A DNA stretch of 64,000 bases from Halorientalis salina (GTDB taxonomy: Archaea > Halobacteriota > Halobacteria > Halobacteriales > Haloarculaceae), in the NCBI RefSeq assembly GCF_005049285.1, contig NZ_SOSC01000002.1:372001-436000 (forward strand), in the 5' to 3' direction. This document shows, in pieces, positions 51,697-60,149 of the stretch. The position numbers and the translations under genes were made by a program. How positions within the stretch are numbered: position 1 is the first letter of the stretch; each line of letters opens with the position of its first letter. The notes beneath the pieces are model-generated. The model was not told where the DNA came from. It worked only from the letters and a program-made list of their open reading frames with translations, and did not search any database.

Positions 51697-54051
51697 ATGA
51701 CGACACGCACGGTCGACCAGGTCGGGAACTGGAGCTCGCGGTCGTTTTCCGGTGGCTACCGTGGCCTGCAGGACCTGTCGGACGAGGGCTTTTCCGGCAT
51801 CGTGACGGCAGGACCGACGCGACTGTGCATGACCAAAGGCAAGGTAGTCGGCGTTCTCGAGGGCGACGTCGAGGACTTCGAGGGCGCGTCGGGCACCGTC
51901 CACGAGGCACCCTCCCCGGCTCTCCCGCTGCTCGCAGTCATGCAGGAACGGAGCGACGAGGTTCGCGCACAGTACTACACGGAAGAGACCCCCATCTCGG
52001 AAGTCGATCGGACGCTGACCGACGGGAACTTCACCGGGTTCGTCGAACTCTCCGAGAACGTCCTATCGGGCGACTACTACATCGTCTACCACCAGGGCCG
52101 CTCGATGAACGTCGCGTGGGTCGGGGAGAGCAGCCAACTGCTCACCGAGGACGAGGCCTTCGACCGAACCCAGGGCGAGGTCGGCATCTACGAGGTCAAA
52201 CCGGTCGACATCGAGGTCATCGAGATTCCGGAGCCCACAGGGTCGGCTTCGGGTGGGACCGGATCGGGTGCACCCGCAGCCACCGACGCCGACGAGTCCG
52301 ACGACGATCCGATCGCCGACGCAGACACCGACGACAGCGACGAGGGCGACGCGGACGATTCGAGTACCGAAACCGATGCGTCGGGGGCCGCGACCGACGA
52401 TTCCGAGACCGAATCAATGTCGCCTGATTCAGCGGAGACGTCGACGACTGAGACCGGCGGGGCGACGACCGAGGCGGGTGCGGACGCTCGCCAGAACCGG
52501 TCGGGAAGCCGGCAGGGTCGAGACGGTCGGTCCGGCCGGTCTCGGGACGACGGAGACAGACAGCAGGCACCGACGGAGGCGGCCTCGCGGCGTGAAGCCA
52601 GCCAGCAGCCGAAAGCCGACCAGCAGCCCCAGACGGGCCAACAGGGCGGTTCGTCGCCGGGGTCACAGGGGGTCGAGCGGAACGCTGGCCAGCCGGCGAG
52701 CCAGTCCGAACCGCCGGCGACCGGATCGACGGGGATCGAGGGCAGCCAGCGGGACGCCGCCGGTGCGTCGGGGCGCTCCGATGCCGTCGGCGGGCTCGAA
52801 ACGCGGTCGATTCCGTCGCTCGATCCCGATCGGACGAGCACGCCGAGCGACGAGGGGAGTTCCGGGTCGGCACCCGATCACGGGCCGGAACCGGCGATGG
52901 GCGGGGCCAAACCCACGGACAGCGCCCCGCAACAGCAGGGTCCAGCGGCACGGCAACAACAGTCGAGCACCGCGCGCCAGCAATCGTCGGAAGCCGCGCG
53001 CACCCAGTCACCGGTCGAGGGCTCGGGGCAGTCACAGCCGGGCCGCTCTGACGGGGCGAGAACCCAGTCCGACGGCGCGGCAACGAGCGCCGAGGGCGGT
53101 CCCGACGCGGGGCAACTCGAAGCCGAGCTGGCCGACCGCGAGGAGGAGATCGAGCGACTCGAATCGGAACTCGACGACGTGGCGGGCGAACGCGACGACC
53201 TCGAAGCGCAACTCGAAGACGTGCGAGCCGAGCGGGACGAACTCGAAGAGCGCGTCGAGCAACTCGAAGGCCGGGTCAACGAACTCCGGACCGAGGAGGG
53301 CGGCGAGTCAGTCGCGGACCGTCGTCGGATGGGTCCGGGCGAGGTCATCGACGGGACCAATCTGTTCGTCCGCTACGACTCGAAGGGGGCCGCGACGCTG
53401 GAAGCCGCTTACAAGGGCAACGCGGAGCCGACGGCGGTGAACGACAACCTCGACATCCAACACCACACGCAGTTCGACGCCGAGGACGTGGCCGTCAACG
53501 GCGAGCCCTTCGGGGAGTTCCTCCACGGCACCCTCCAGTACAAGTTCGTCGAGTGGGCCATCCGGGTGTTGCCCTACGAGATCCGGGACACGGGCCACGA
53601 GGGAGCGTTGAGCGACCTCTACGAGGCGATTCCCGACGTGGATCGGGCGGAGCTCAACGGGTCGATCAGCGTTGTCTACGAGGAAGAGGGGCAGGAACAG
53701 CGTAGTCAGGAGCAGTTCGACGTGGTGCTCCGGGACCGGATGGGGAACCCGCTGGCGGTGGCGAACATGAACGAGTCGCGCCAGCCGGCGAGCCAGTCGA
53801 TGATGGAGACGCTCATCACCGCCGCACAGCGGGTCGGCGAGTCCAAGGAGTCGCTGGCCGGGGCCTTCTTCGTCACGTCGAGTTTCTTCGAGCCGGAAGC
53901 GATGGAAGCGGCCGAGGACGCGACTGGAAGCGGGCTGCTCAGCAGGGACAAGCGAGCGAGTTTCGTGAAACTATCGCGAAAAGACGGGTTCCATCTCTGC
54001 CTCGTCCAGTTCCTCGATGGCCAGTTCGAGCTCTCGGTGCCGGAACTCTAG
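51697..54051 (+). CDS. Haloarchaeal three-part protein: N-terminal conserved domain, disordered linker, coiled coil, C-terminal domain (DUF7527-like)
   Basis: A 784-residue protein. Residues 1-185 form a conserved domain (SSRSFSGGYRGLQDLSDEGF, later ENVLSGDYYIVYHQGRSMN) that I associate with haloarchaeal DUF7527 proteins. Residues about 186-470 are low-complexity Ser/Thr/Gln/Asp. Residues 470-535 are a coiled coil of charged heptads. Residues 545-784 are a second folded domain (VIDGTNLFVRYDSKGAATLEAAYKG). There is no signal peptide, so it is cytoplasmic. It may be a scaffold or regulator. The stop overlaps the stop of the convergent wHTH gene by four bases. Confidence 0.83.
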   Translation: MTTRTVDQVGNWSSRSFSGGYRGLQDLSDEGFSGIVTAGPTRLCMTKGKVVGVLEGDVEDFEGASGTVHEAPSPALPLLAVMQERSDEVRAQYYTEETPISEVDRTLTDGNFTGFVELSENVLSGDYYIVYHQGRSMNVAWVGESSQLLTEDEAFDRTQGEVGIYEVKPVDIEVIEIPEPTGSASGGTGSGAPAATDADESDDDPIADADTDDSDEGDADDSSTETDASGAATDDSETESMSPDSAETSTTETGGATTEAGADARQNRSGSRQGRDGRSGRSRDDGDRQQAPTEAASRREASQQPKADQQPQTGQQGGSSPGSQGVERNAGQPASQSEPPATGSTGIEGSQRDAAGASGRSDAVGGLETRSIPSLDPDRTSTPSDEGSSGSAPDHGPEPAMGGAKPTDSAPQQQGPAARQQQSSTARQQSSEAARTQSPVEGSGQSQPGRSDGARTQSDGAATSAEGGPDAGQLEAELADREEEIERLESELDDVAGERDDLEAQLEDVRAERDELEERVEQLEGRVNELRTEEGGESVADRRRMGPGEVIDGTNLFVRYDSKGAATLEAAYKGNAEPTAVNDNLDIQHHTQFDAEDVAVNGEPFGEFLHGTLQYKFVEWAIRVLPYEIRDTGHEGALSDLYEAIPDVDRAELNGSISVVYEEEGQEQRSQEQFDVVLRDRMGNPLAVANMNESRQPASQSMMETLITAAQRVGESKESLAGAFFVTSSFFEPEAMEAAEDATGSGLLSRDKRASFVKLSRKDGFHLCLVQFLDGQFELSVPEL

Positions 54052-54353
54052 CCTTCGATTTCCGCGACGTCTTCGATTTTCATGTCGTCGAGTTTGTCGA
54101 TGATGTGGTTGATCTTCTCGTCCAGATCGTCGACGAACTCGGATGTCTGTTCGGTCGTGATCGCTCCCTGACTGGACGGCTCGATGAGGTTCTCCTCTTC
54201 GAGCACGCGCAGCGAGTAGCGAACCTTGTGATGCGGGTAGCCCGTCTCGTTCGACATCTTCACGATGCCGATAGGCTCGTTCTCGATTACCATCCTGAGG
54301 ACCTGGAGATGGCGCTCGAGCATATCGACTTCCTTCTCAAGCCTGTCTATCAT
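54048..54353 (-). CDS. Small winged-helix DNA-binding regulator
   Basis: A 101-residue protein: N-terminal helix IDRLEKEVDMLERHLQVLRM (possible dimerising coiled coil), a wHTH (IGIVKMSNETGYPHHKVRYS with LRVLEEENLIEPSSQG as recognition helix and wing), and an acidic C-terminal helix. It is a small haloarchaeal regulator type. It converges with the large DUF7527-like gene with a four-base stop overlap. Upstream, on the minus strand, the 220-base gap to purA contains AT-rich sequence (TTTTAAAGG) that may hold its promoter. DNA target unknown. Confidence 0.86.
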   Translation of the reverse strand: MIDRLEKEVDMLERHLQVLRMVIENEPIGIVKMSNETGYPHHKVRYSLRVLEEENLIEPSSQGAITTEQTSEFVDDLDEKINHIIDKLDDMKIEDVAEIEG

Positions 54354-54547
54354 GGCAATTGTTAACTTGTGTTCGCGGGTTTTAAAGGTTGCTGTCGGGT
54401 CGACTTAAAGAACTGCCTGAATACACAGGTTCGACGGGCGATGTGATAAACGTTTGTGATACGTCGACAGACCGCTTCGCAGGAAGTGACCCGTGAGAGC
54501 CACGTTCTCCGGTGGTTCGTTCGGACGGGCGAAGCGACCGTAATCTG

Positions 54548-54553
54548 TTTATC
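54548..54553 (+). promoter_or_regulatory. Putative TATA box of purA
   Basis: TTTATC lies 23-28 bases before the ATG at 54576, fitting a leaderless mRNA. A GTG at 54573 is directly in front of the ATG. Confidence 0.45.
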
Positions 54554-54575
54554 ACGGTGGGCGTAAACGCCGGTG

Positions 54576-55907
54576 ATGACCGTAACCATCGTTGGGTCGC
54601 AACTCGGCGACGAGGGAAAAGGCGGCATCGTCGACCTCTACGGCGACGCCGTCGACATCGTCGTCCGCTATCAGGGCGGCGACAACGCCGGCCACACCGT
54701 CGTCGAGGGCGACGAGGAATACAAACTGTCGTTGGTCCCCAGCGGGGCCATCCGCGGGAAGGTCGGCCTGCTGGGCAACGGCTGCGTCGTGAACCCACGG
54801 ACGCTCTTCGACGAGATCGACGGCCTGCGCGATCGCGGGCTCGACCCCGACGTTCGCGTCGCACAGCGCGCACACGCGATCCTCCCGTACCACCGGGTGC
54901 TCGACGGGATCGAGGAAGAGGCAAAGAGCGATTCGGACCTCGAAGCCGGCACGACCGGTCGCGGGATCGGCCCCACCTACGAGGACAAGGTCGGCCGCCG
55001 CGGCATCCGCATCGGCGACCTACTCGACCCCGACGTGCTCCGCGAGCGCCTTGAGTACGTCGTCCCGTACAACCGCGCCATCGTCGAGGACATCTACGGG
55101 ATGGAGGCCGGCGAGGAGTTCGACGTCGACGCGCTCTTCGAGGAGTTCTCCGAGTACGGCCGCCGTCTCCGCGAGAACGACATGGCCGTCAACGCCGGCG
55201 AGTTCATCCAGTCGCGGCTCGACGACGACGAGAACGTGATGTTCGAGGGCGCACAGGGCACCTCTATCGACATCGATCACGGTATCTATCCCTACGTCAC
55301 CTCCTCGAACCCGACCGCCGGGGGCGCCTGTACCGGCACCGGCATCGGTCCAACGACGATCGGCCAGGGCGAAATCATCGGCATCGTCAAGGCCTACCTC
55401 TCCCGTGTCGGCACGGGTCCGCTCCCGACGGAGCTGAAAGGCGACGAGGAATCGGAGGATCTCGCCCACTACATTCGCGAAGAGGGTGGCGAGTACGGCA
55501 CCGTCACCGGTCGCCCGCGCCGGGTCGGCTGGCTCGACATGCCGATGCTCCGCCACGCCACCCGCGCGAGCGGCTTTACTGGTCTGGCGGTCAACCACCT
55601 CGACGTGCTGGCCGGGCTCGACGAGGTGAACGTCGGTCACTCCTACACGCTCGACGGCGAGGAAGTGTTCACGATGCCCCCGACCACCGAGCGGTGGGGC
55701 GACTGCGAGCCGAACCTCCGCACCTTCGACGGCTGGCCCGAGGTCGACTGGGAGGCGACCGCCGCCGAGGGCTACGAGGCCATCCCGGAGAACGCACGCG
55801 AGTACCTCGACTACATCAGCGAGGAGTTGGACACACCGATCTACGCGGTCGGCGTGGGTCCGAACCGCTCGGAGACGATCGTCCTCGAACGACCGTTCGA
55901 CCGCTAA
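54576..55907 (+). CDS. purA: Adenylosuccinate synthase
   Basis: A 443-residue GTP-dependent enzyme joining IMP and aspartate, first step toward AMP. Signatures: VGSQLGDEGKGGIVDLYG at the start with the GTP-binding loop, RYQGGDNAGHTVV, TTGRGIGPTYEDKVGRRGIR near 130, FEGAQGTSIDIDHGIYPYVTSSN near 225 and the GTVTGRPRRVGWLDM motif near 310. Length is typical of archaea. It has its own promoter-like element after the regulator gene. Confidence 0.97.
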   Translation: MTVTIVGSQLGDEGKGGIVDLYGDAVDIVVRYQGGDNAGHTVVEGDEEYKLSLVPSGAIRGKVGLLGNGCVVNPRTLFDEIDGLRDRGLDPDVRVAQRAHAILPYHRVLDGIEEEAKSDSDLEAGTTGRGIGPTYEDKVGRRGIRIGDLLDPDVLRERLEYVVPYNRAIVEDIYGMEAGEEFDVDALFEEFSEYGRRLRENDMAVNAGEFIQSRLDDDENVMFEGAQGTSIDIDHGIYPYVTSSNPTAGGACTGTGIGPTTIGQGEIIGIVKAYLSRVGTGPLPTELKGDEESEDLAHYIREEGGEYGTVTGRPRRVGWLDMPMLRHATRASGFTGLAVNHLDVLAGLDEVNVGHSYTLDGEEVFTMPPTTERWGDCEPNLRTFDGWPEVDWEATAAEGYEAIPENAREYLDYISEELDTPIYAVGVGPNRSETIVLERPFDR

Positions 55908-56000
55908 ATCGGGCCGACGACTGCCCCATTGCCGGCTGTCCGGGGCCGACTCCCCCTTTCGTACCGGCAGTATTTTGTCTCCCAGAGTGACCGTTCGAAC

Positions 56001-56726
56001 ATGACACGTCGACGGACAGTACTGCGGACGGGATCGGCGCTGGTGGCACTGGGGTTCGCCGGGTGCAATGCGCTCTCGTCCGAGTCGGACAGTGAGGACG
56101 ACGGCGAAGACCCGGACGCCGACGAGGAAGAGACCACCTCGGCGGGACCCCGAACGACCGATAGCGCGGACGGACCATTCGAGAACGGATCAACGGAAAC
56201 CGAACAGAGGGGCGGCGAGGGAGCGCTCAGTCGCTTTCAGGTCGTACAGGCCATCGGCCGGAAGACCGACGCCGACGGGGACACAGCGATCGGTGCCGTG
56301 GAGCTGGTCGTGACGAAGGCCCAAGGGACCGGGGACATCGATCTGTCGAACGTGACGATCCAGTGGGTCGACGAGACGGACCAGGAAACGATCGTGTACG
56401 AGCGGGTCGACGGTGGCGACAGTGGATCGTTCGCGTACGAGGCGCTCGAAGACGAAGACGGATCGCTCGCAGACGGCGATGCCCCGGTCATCAACAGCGA
56501 AGCCGACAGAGCGCGGCTCGTCATCGACATCGGCGCCGCCGAGTCGGGGAACGCGATCAGCGAGGCGTATTCGACGCCGGTGACCGACGAGACAACCATC
56601 AAACAGCACGGGCTGGGCGAAGGTGAGATGGCCTCCCTCCAGCTCGTGACTGCCGCCGGGGTCGCGACGACGATCCGACTCACCGTGCCAGACTCGCTCG
56701 ACGGCACGGAAGTCGTGCAATTCTGA
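56001..56726 (+). CDS. Tat lipoprotein carrying an archaellin-like beta domain
   Basis: A 241-residue protein. The N-terminus TRRRTVLRTGSALVALGFAGC is a twin-arginine signal ending in a lipobox Cys near residue 22, followed by an acidic spacer to about 75. The rest parallels haloarchaeal archaellins: SRFQVVQAIGRKTDADG, AVELVVTKAQGTGDIDLSNV, TIQWVDETDQET, RARLVIDIG and the C-terminal ATTIRLTVPDSLDGTEVVQF. The hydrophobic N-terminal helix required for filament assembly, and the prepilin peptidase site, are missing; the protein is lipid-anchored instead. Whether it decorates or regulates archaella, or is an unrelated user of the fold, is open. Confidence 0.83.
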   Translation: MTRRRTVLRTGSALVALGFAGCNALSSESDSEDDGEDPDADEEETTSAGPRTTDSADGPFENGSTETEQRGGEGALSRFQVVQAIGRKTDADGDTAIGAVELVVTKAQGTGDIDLSNVTIQWVDETDQETIVYERVDGGDSGSFAYEALEDEDGSLADGDAPVINSEADRARLVIDIGAAESGNAISEAYSTPVTDETTIKQHGLGEGEMASLQLVTAAGVATTIRLTVPDSLDGTEVVQF

Positions 56727-56767
56727 GCCGCCGAAACCCTCAAGACCGCATCGCTGGACTGTCCGGT

Positions 56768-57226
56768 ATGGACGACGCCGGCATCTACGCGCGTGACTCC
56801 CCGCTTCTCGACTGTGCCGTTCAGGTCGGGATCGCACAGGGCCGTGTCATCTCGGTTTCCTTTCCGCGGACCCCCGAGGACGACGCCGAGGCCGACCACG
56901 AGTTGCTCGACCGCATCGAGGCCTACCTGGAAGGCGTCGAGGAGGACTTCACCGACGTCACCGTGGCGCTGACGGTCCCGACCGACCAGCGGGAGGTTCT
57001 GGAGACAGTACGTGGCATCCCCTACGGCACCCAGATCGGCGTCGAGAAGATCACGAGTATGGCCCCCGGTCTCGACCCGGAGAGCGAGGACGACCAGCGA
57101 CTCGTTCGCGAGGCGCTCCAGAACAATCCCGCTCCGCTGTTGATCCCCGACCATCGCGTCCGCGACGGCCCGAGCGCCGCCCCGGCCGAGGTCGCACAGA
57201 AACTCCGGTCGATCGAAGGGCTCTAG
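56768..57226 (+). CDS. MGMT-fold alkyltransferase-like protein lacking the acceptor cysteine
   Basis: A 152-residue protein with the MGMT C-terminal module: TDQREVLETVRGIPYGTQIG (wHTH recognition region), then LVREALQNNPAPLLIPDHRV. True O6-alkylguanine transferases have IPCHR; here the Cys is Asp at position 128 (codon 57149-57151). So it cannot accept alkyl groups by the usual chemistry and belongs with alkyltransferase-like (ATL) proteins, which flag alkylated guanine for repair. ATLs usually have Trp or Ala there, so Asp is unusual. It is convergent, by four bases, with the next membrane gene. Confidence 0.83.
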   Translation: MDDAGIYARDSPLLDCAVQVGIAQGRVISVSFPRTPEDDAEADHELLDRIEAYLEGVEEDFTDVTVALTVPTDQREVLETVRGIPYGTQIGVEKITSMAPGLDPESEDDQRLVREALQNNPAPLLIPDHRVRDGPSAAPAEVAQKLRSIEGL

Positions 57227-57627
57227 TCGTCGGGCGTCGCGTTCGAACCGGCCCCATCCTCGCCGACGTGGCGCTGGTAGAGGTACGCACCGAGGGCGAT
57301 GAACAGCGCCACGTCACCGGCCGGCTCCAGCAGCGGATACGCGGGCACGACGCCGAGCGCAGCCAGTCCGGCGTACCCGAAGGCCAGCCCTGCCAGCAGA
57401 TATCCAGTCGCCGAGACGGCGAGCAGGTTCGTTCGGGTCCCTTTGACCGCGACCCCGAACCCGATAGCGACCACCAGCACCACCCCCACGTGGACCTGCG
57501 CGAGCGCGAACGCGGTCGGACTGTTCGCAAACGCGCCGTAGCCCATCAGCCCACCGTAGATCGCGAGCGCGGCCAGGAGAAACGCGAGCCGTGTCCGCCT
57601 GCTCGTGACCGCCGCGTGAACGTCCAT
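57223..57627 (-). CDS. Small membrane protein, four-helix
   Basis: A 134-residue protein with about four helices (LAFLLAALAIYGGLMGYGAF, FALAQVHVGVVLVVAIGFGV, LLAVSATGYLLAGLAFGYAG, LEPAGDVALFIALGAYLYQ) and an acidic C-terminal tail. No catalytic motif, cysteine pair or clear family was recognised. The end overlaps the alkyltransferase-like gene by four bases, so transcripts run into one another. Function unknown. Confidence 0.75.
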   Translation of the reverse strand: MDVHAAVTSRRTRLAFLLAALAIYGGLMGYGAFANSPTAFALAQVHVGVVLVVAIGFGVAVKGTRTNLLAVSATGYLLAGLAFGYAGLAALGVVPAYPLLEPAGDVALFIALGAYLYQRHVGEDGAGSNATPDD

Positions 57628-57679
57628 ACCCGTCCGTGACCGCCAGTGGCATAAAACCGTTCGGCTCCCAGTTTTTTAC

Positions 57680-57772
57680 TGCGGGGTTCCTCGCAATGTG
57701 TCGTATCGCTGTGGGAACTGCGTGGCGGCGCAGCCGCCACGGTACGAGGTTGCCGGGCGGCGGCCCGCAACC
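57680..57772. other. Two adjacent GC-rich hairpins in a 286-base intergenic region
   Basis: Between the minus-strand membrane gene (start 57627) and the lipoprotein gene lies GTGGCGGC-GCA-GCCGCCAC (57722-57740, 8-bp stem). Next comes a second stem at 57748-57772 (GGTTGC-c-GGGC with GCCCGCAACC, one bulge). A weaker outer pair (GTTCC and GGAAC) encloses the left part. A run of six T at 57672-57677 precedes it. It could be a small RNA, a palindromic repeat element or a terminator array. No tRNA was found. Confidence 0.45.
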
Positions 57773-57913
57773 CACTGGTCGCAAAATCCACAAAAACCGA
57801 ATCGCGCAGGTAGGCGGTCGACGTTTTTACGTGCCGATGTCTGGGGGATGTACACACAAATGGCCGTTTGACCTTTCTCAGGTACTTTCACCAGTGCTGT
57901 CGAAACAGGACGT

Positions 57914-59047
57914 ATGACACGACGAACACTCGTTCTCGTCGCCCTCACAGCAGTCGTGCTTGCGGGGTGTCTGGGCGGACCAGGAACAGAGACGACGACC
58001 GACCCGATGGACAGCAATGGAACGGCCACCGTTTCGAGTGAGAACATTCCCGGTATCTCGGATGGAACGCTCACGAACGCGACGGCGTTGGCACGGGCAA
58101 ACGAGGCGAGCCTGACCGAGACTGGGGGTGCAGTCCAGATTCGTCGGGATGGGCCATCCAGTCAGTCGACGGTTGACCTCGTGGTCGGAGCGGGTCTCAC
58201 GACGTACCAACTCACGGGGTTACAATCCGCGGGCGACGACACGGTCGACGCCGATATCTGGAGTAACGAAACGACGCGAGTCATCCGAACGAGCTACGAT
58301 GGGGAGTACAATTACCGGACGACCGACCGCCGTGACGACCGTTTGAACGTCCTTGTGGCAGTCGAAGACTATCTCGCAGCCGGGAACTTCACGGTAGCCA
58401 ACGAGTCGACCGGCAACGGGACCGTCGTGTTCACTGCCGATACGTTCGTCACACCGACTGACAGTCACGGTCCGCTCACGAACGTCAGTTCACTCGATGG
58501 CCGTCTCGTCGTTAGAGAGTCCGGACTGATTCAGAGCCTCACAGTCTCCGCGACCACCGAGGAAGAGAGTGGATCGTACAGCTACGAACTGCTCCGGACG
58601 GGCGTCGACCGTGTGGCCAAGCCGGACTGGTTCGACGACGTGCCAGCGGGTGCGACACTGCAGACACAACTCAACGTGGACGTCGAGAACAGTTCGTATC
58701 TCGTTGTCCGAAACGAGGGTGGCGATCACGTCCCGAGCAACACCACCATCAGTGTCACCTCGAACAACACGACCAGCACGGCGACCCTCGATACGTCGCT
58801 TATGGCCGGAGACACCCGGTACGCGTATATCGACGCGACAACTGGATCGCTCCAGTTGACTGCGGACCGTCCGACTGCGGGGACTGTCGATCCCGTGACC
58901 AGTCCGGTATCGGTGTCCATCACGACCGATGATGGAGCGTCCCTCTACAGTGCGGGCATGGCCTGGAGTTCCGAAACCGCGTCCGCGCCGGAAACCGGTG
59001 GCTCTAGCGGGAGTGCTGGGGAATCGAGTCCGACTGGCAGTTCGTAG
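57914..59047 (+). CDS. Secreted lipoprotein, haloarchaeal (DUF7537-like)
   Basis: A 377-residue lipoprotein: a Sec-type leader (MTRRTLVLVALTAVVLAGC) with lipobox Cys at residue 19, a GGPGTETTTDP spacer, then a beta-rich domain from about 55 resembling outer-envelope lipoproteins in which long antiparallel sheets carry lipid-like cargo (LolA/LppX-like layout; inference). A central N-glycosylation-rich stretch (several NxS/T) and a C-terminal Ser/Gly/Thr tail follow. Its codon use is less GC-extreme than its neighbours. It is flanked by an oligo-T terminator-like tract. Confidence 0.8.
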   Translation: MTRRTLVLVALTAVVLAGCLGGPGTETTTDPMDSNGTATVSSENIPGISDGTLTNATALARANEASLTETGGAVQIRRDGPSSQSTVDLVVGAGLTTYQLTGLQSAGDDTVDADIWSNETTRVIRTSYDGEYNYRTTDRRDDRLNVLVAVEDYLAAGNFTVANESTGNGTVVFTADTFVTPTDSHGPLTNVSSLDGRLVVRESGLIQSLTVSATTEEESGSYSYELLRTGVDRVAKPDWFDDVPAGATLQTQLNVDVENSSYLVVRNEGGDHVPSNTTISVTSNNTTSTATLDTSLMAGDTRYAYIDATTGSLQLTADRPTAGTVDPVTSPVSVSITTDDGASLYSAGMAWSSETASAPETGGSSGSAGESSPTGSS

Positions 59048-59069
59048 GAACCAGAGTTCATATTGAAAA

Positions 59070-59084
59070 TTTTTGAGGGTTTTT
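59070..59084 (+). terminator. Oligo-T terminator-like tract after the lipoprotein gene
   Basis: Two runs of five T separated by GAGGG (TTTTTGAGGGTTTTT) begin 23 bases after the stop in an AT-rich patch. This is a typical haloarchaeal termination signal. Confidence 0.5.
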
Positions 59085-59150
59085 CCGTGTTGATCTATTA
59101 GCTCTAGCCGATGTACTGCCTGTCCCAGGCAACTACCGACCGATGACTCG

Positions 59151-60146
59151 TCAGTTCGATCCCGCCCAGTCGATGCCCAGCAGTTCGTGGACCGCGAACT
59201 CCAGGGCGTTCACCAGGTAGTGGGCGACGAACACGACCAGGAAACTCCCCGTCACGATGAAGGCGCTCGCGAGTACGAACCCGAGGCCACCGGTCACGAC
59301 GATGCCCAGTTTCCCCTGTGCGCCGTGTCCGAGCGCAAAGGCCAGCGAGGAGACGACGGCCAGCGCCCACGGCGAAGTGCCGAAGCCGGCCGTCGTCGCA
59401 CCGATGACCGCCGCTCGGAAGACGAACTCCTCGACGCCGGCGATGATCGGCAAGACGAGGACGAACAGGACCACCCACCCGGCCGCCGTGTCCGGCGCGA
59501 GCATGCTCCGGAGTCGCTCGTCGTACTCGACGCCCATCGAGTCCGCGCCGGCCGCGCCGAGTTCGTTGACGACGTACAGTCCGACGCCGAGCGCCGCGCC
59601 GACGAGCACCGCCGGGAGACCGGTACTCAGCGGTTCGGCAGTGAGGCCGAACGCCCACGCCGGGATCTCCGTGTACCACGCCGCCAAGAGCAGGAGACCA
59701 CCGAACAGCCCCTGCGTGAACACGACGTTGATCAGCAGTGCACCCGCCGAGAGGTCGCCGGCCTCGTCGTCGGCTTCTGCAGTCGCCGTCTCCCGGGCCG
59801 TCCCGGACGACCCGTCGAGACGTTCCGCGTCGAACGGCGCCGCCGAGTCGGCGAGTTCGACGTCGTCCACAGCCGTCGCTCCGTTGGTGTCGGGCGTCGT
59901 CCCGTCCGCGTTGGGCATTGTCTCGTCCGCGTCGTCCGGGCCGGCGGGCGACGCGTCTGACTCCTCGGTCGACACCGTCGCCAGTCGTCCCGGCGGGTCG
60001 ACGTCGTCACGGACCGCCGACTGTGAGAGCCGAGCAAGCGTGAGAAAGAGCGTGAGAACGACGCCGGTCAGGCCGACGAACAGCGCCCAGTCGGCCCCAG
60101 CGGGGTCGGTCGCGACCCGCAACGCGGACGTCGCCCACTGGGTCAC
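59151..60146 (-). CDS. CPBP (CAAX-like) intramembrane metalloprotease
   Basis: A 331-residue membrane protein. After two short N-terminal helices and an acidic spacer (about 55-130), six to seven helices carry the CPBP active-site set: EEFVFRAAVIGA (E-E-x-x-x-R) near residue 232, ALGHG near 262 and VFVAHYLVNAL near 295. These Glu and His residues bind zinc in Rce1-type proteases. CPBP proteins cleave prenylated or other membrane peptides, or confer bacteriocin immunity; the substrate here is unknown. Its start ends three bases from the LonB stop on the same strand, so they may share a transcript. Confidence 0.9.
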   Translation of the reverse strand: MTQWATSALRVATDPAGADWALFVGLTGVVLTLFLTLARLSQSAVRDDVDPPGRLATVSTEESDASPAGPDDADETMPNADGTTPDTNGATAVDDVELADSAAPFDAERLDGSSGTARETATAEADDEAGDLSAGALLINVVFTQGLFGGLLLLAAWYTEIPAWAFGLTAEPLSTGLPAVLVGAALGVGLYVVNELGAAGADSMGVEYDERLRSMLAPDTAAGWVVLFVLVLPIIAGVEEFVFRAAVIGATTAGFGTSPWALAVVSSLAFALGHGAQGKLGIVVTGGLGFVLASAFIVTGSFLVVFVAHYLVNALEFAVHELLGIDWAGSN

Positions 60147-60149
60147 GGC

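Noticed and set aside
51111-52427. A 438-codon plus-strand frame through the hairpin-rich region
   Set aside because: It crosses palindromes and the start of the DUF7527-like gene in another frame, and its translation is Arg/Gly-rich nonsense.
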